Origin: Planctomycetota bacterium
GTDB taxonomy: Bacteria; Planctomycetota; UBA1135; UBA2386
Assembly (NCBI GenBank): GCA_003235605.1
Contig: QJVU01000083.1
Location: forward strand, 1-6,910
DNA length: 6,910 nt
Direction of reading: 5' to 3'
The notes under the pieces: model-generated
What the model was told of the DNA's origin: nothing
Database searches by the model: none
What the model saw: the letters and a program-made list of their open reading frames with translations, nothing else
Made by a program: the position numbers and the translations under genes
Shown: positions 6,080 to 6,910 of the stretch, one piece after another
Position numbering within the stretch: the stretch's first letter is position 1
How the letters are laid out: each line of letters starts with the position of its first letter

Positions 6080-6910
6080 ATGAGCACCGGGGACCTGACC
6101 ACCGAGGCCATCCACGAGAGCTCGACGGGGCTGGACCAGCTCTCGAGCGTGGAGCTGGTCCGCCTGATGAACCGGGAGGATGGTGGCGTGGTGGCCGCAG
6201 TAGCTGAAGCTGCGGCGCTCATCGCCGCCGCCATCGACAAGGTGACCGCCGCACTCGGCGGTGGCGGGCGGCTTTTCTACCTGGGGGCCGGCACCTCGGG
6301 GCGCTTGGGTGTCCTGGATGCGGTCGAGTGTCCGCCGACGTTCTCCACCGAGCCATGGCTGGTGCAGGGGCTCATGGCCGGCGGCCGAGAGGCCATGGTT
6401 CGCGCCGTCGAGGGTGCCGAAGACGATGCCGCTGCCGGGCGGCGGGATCTCGCGGCGGCGGGTCTCGGTGGGCAGGACGCGGTGGTGGGGATCAGTGCAA
6501 GCGGGAGGACACCCTACGTCCTCGGCGGCCTGGAGTACGCCCGCGAGCTGCAGGCGACCACCATCGCCATCTGCTGCAACCGGGATACGCCCCTGGCAGG
6601 CCTGTGCCAGATCCCCATCGAGGTGCTTGTGGGACCCGAGGTGCTGGCGGGGTCCACCCGTCTGAAGGCGGGCACCGCCACCAAGATGGTCCTGAACATG
6701 CTGAGCACGGGGGTCATGGTGCGCCTGGGAAGGACCTACGGCAACCTGATGGTGGACGTTGGCGCAACGAGCCAGAAGCTGCGGCAGCGCGCCCTGGGGC
6801 TGGTCCGCCGACTGGCGGGGGTGGACGGGTCGACCGCCGCGGAGCTGATGGCCCGGAGCGGCTTCGAGATCAAGACCGCCATCCTCATGCATCGCGGCGG
6901 GCTGTCCGCG
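6080..6910 (+). CDS. murQ: N-acetylmuramic acid 6-phosphate etherase MurQ, 3' end outside window
   Basis: MurQ cleaves the D-lactyl ether of MurNAc-6-phosphate in the cytoplasm, giving GlcNAc-6-phosphate, which enters amino-sugar metabolism, and D-lactate. The 277 visible residues align without obvious gaps to the E. coli enzyme (recalled, not computed), lacking only about 20-25 C-terminal residues. The SIS sugar-phosphate-binding fold shows GGGGRLFYLGAGTSGRLG (60-77), DAVECPPT (80-87), AVEGAEDD (109-116), VVGISASGRTPYV, AGTATKMVLNMLSTG and YGNLMVDVGATSQKL. The two catalytic glutamates known from E. coli, E83 and E114, are present at the same numbers. The ATG at 6080 gives a family-like N-terminus with no close Shine-Dalgarno. 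It is divergent from the symporter/namZ-type operon, whose products would supply its substrate once a kinase has acted. No oddity is seen in the visible part. Confidence 0.96.
   Translation, partial: MSTGDLTTEAIHESSTGLDQLSSVELVRLMNREDGGVVAAVAEAAALIAAAIDKVTAALGGGGRLFYLGAGTSGRLGVLDAVECPPTFSTEPWLVQGLMAGGREAMVRAVEGAEDDAAAGRRDLAAAGLGGQDAVVGISASGRTPYVLGGLEYARELQATTIAICCNRDTPLAGLCQIPIEVLVGPEVLAGSTRLKAGTATKMVLNMLSTGVMVRLGRTYGNLMVDVGATSQKLRQRALGLVRRLAGVDGSTAAELMARSGFEIKTAILMHRGGLSA

Noticed and set aside
6053..6892. A 279-codon minus-strand frame opposite murQ
   Set aside because: murQ on the plus strand carries every family motif and both catalytic glutamates; the antisense translation matches nothing recognisable.

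Overview
The window is GC-rich bacterial DNA with five genes visible. Codon third positions are dominated by G and C, and two of the chosen start codons are non-ATG (GTG and TTG). Two genes are cut by the window edges. No rRNA, tRNA, CRISPR array, transposase or phage gene was seen. A MurQ that acts on a peptidoglycan sugar, a NamZ family enzyme, a sodium:solute symporter and an exported CAP protein with DxDxDG calcium loops suggest a large-genome environmental bacterium. The style recalls Planctomycetota or a similar phylum, but this is an impression and not a placement.

Left part (1-1928). A truncated alpha/beta hydrolase runs leftward from 751. Its nucleophile elbow reads GHGTGG, so the usual serine is a glycine. 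A 288-base divergent intergenic region follows. It holds a nested imperfect stem-loop (852-933) and a perfect tandem octamer (1001-1016). A stand-alone von Willebrand factor A protein with a complete MIDAS metal site then runs rightward (1040-1843). Two perfect inverted repeats (1850-1878 and 1916-1940) lie where it converges on the next, leftward gene.

Right part (1929-6910). Three genes read leftward in the order symporter (6041 to 4584), namZ-type exo-N-acetylmuramidase (4587 to 3382) and secreted CAP/SCP protein (3329 to 1929). The first two overlap by ATGA and the third follows after 52 bases, so one operon is likely. murQ (6080 onward, truncated by the window end) is divergent, with only 38 bases between the chosen start codons.

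How the genes fit together. NamZ family enzymes release N-acetylmuramic acid (MurNAc) from the non-reducing ends of peptidoglycan fragments. The symporter is placed to import the free sugar. MurQ cleaves the lactyl ether of MurNAc-6-phosphate to give GlcNAc-6-phosphate and D-lactate. This reads as a PTS-independent MurNAc salvage locus. A symporter does not phosphorylate its cargo, so a MurNAc kinase is needed and is not in this window. Transporter specificity and any role of the CAP protein are inferences from position.
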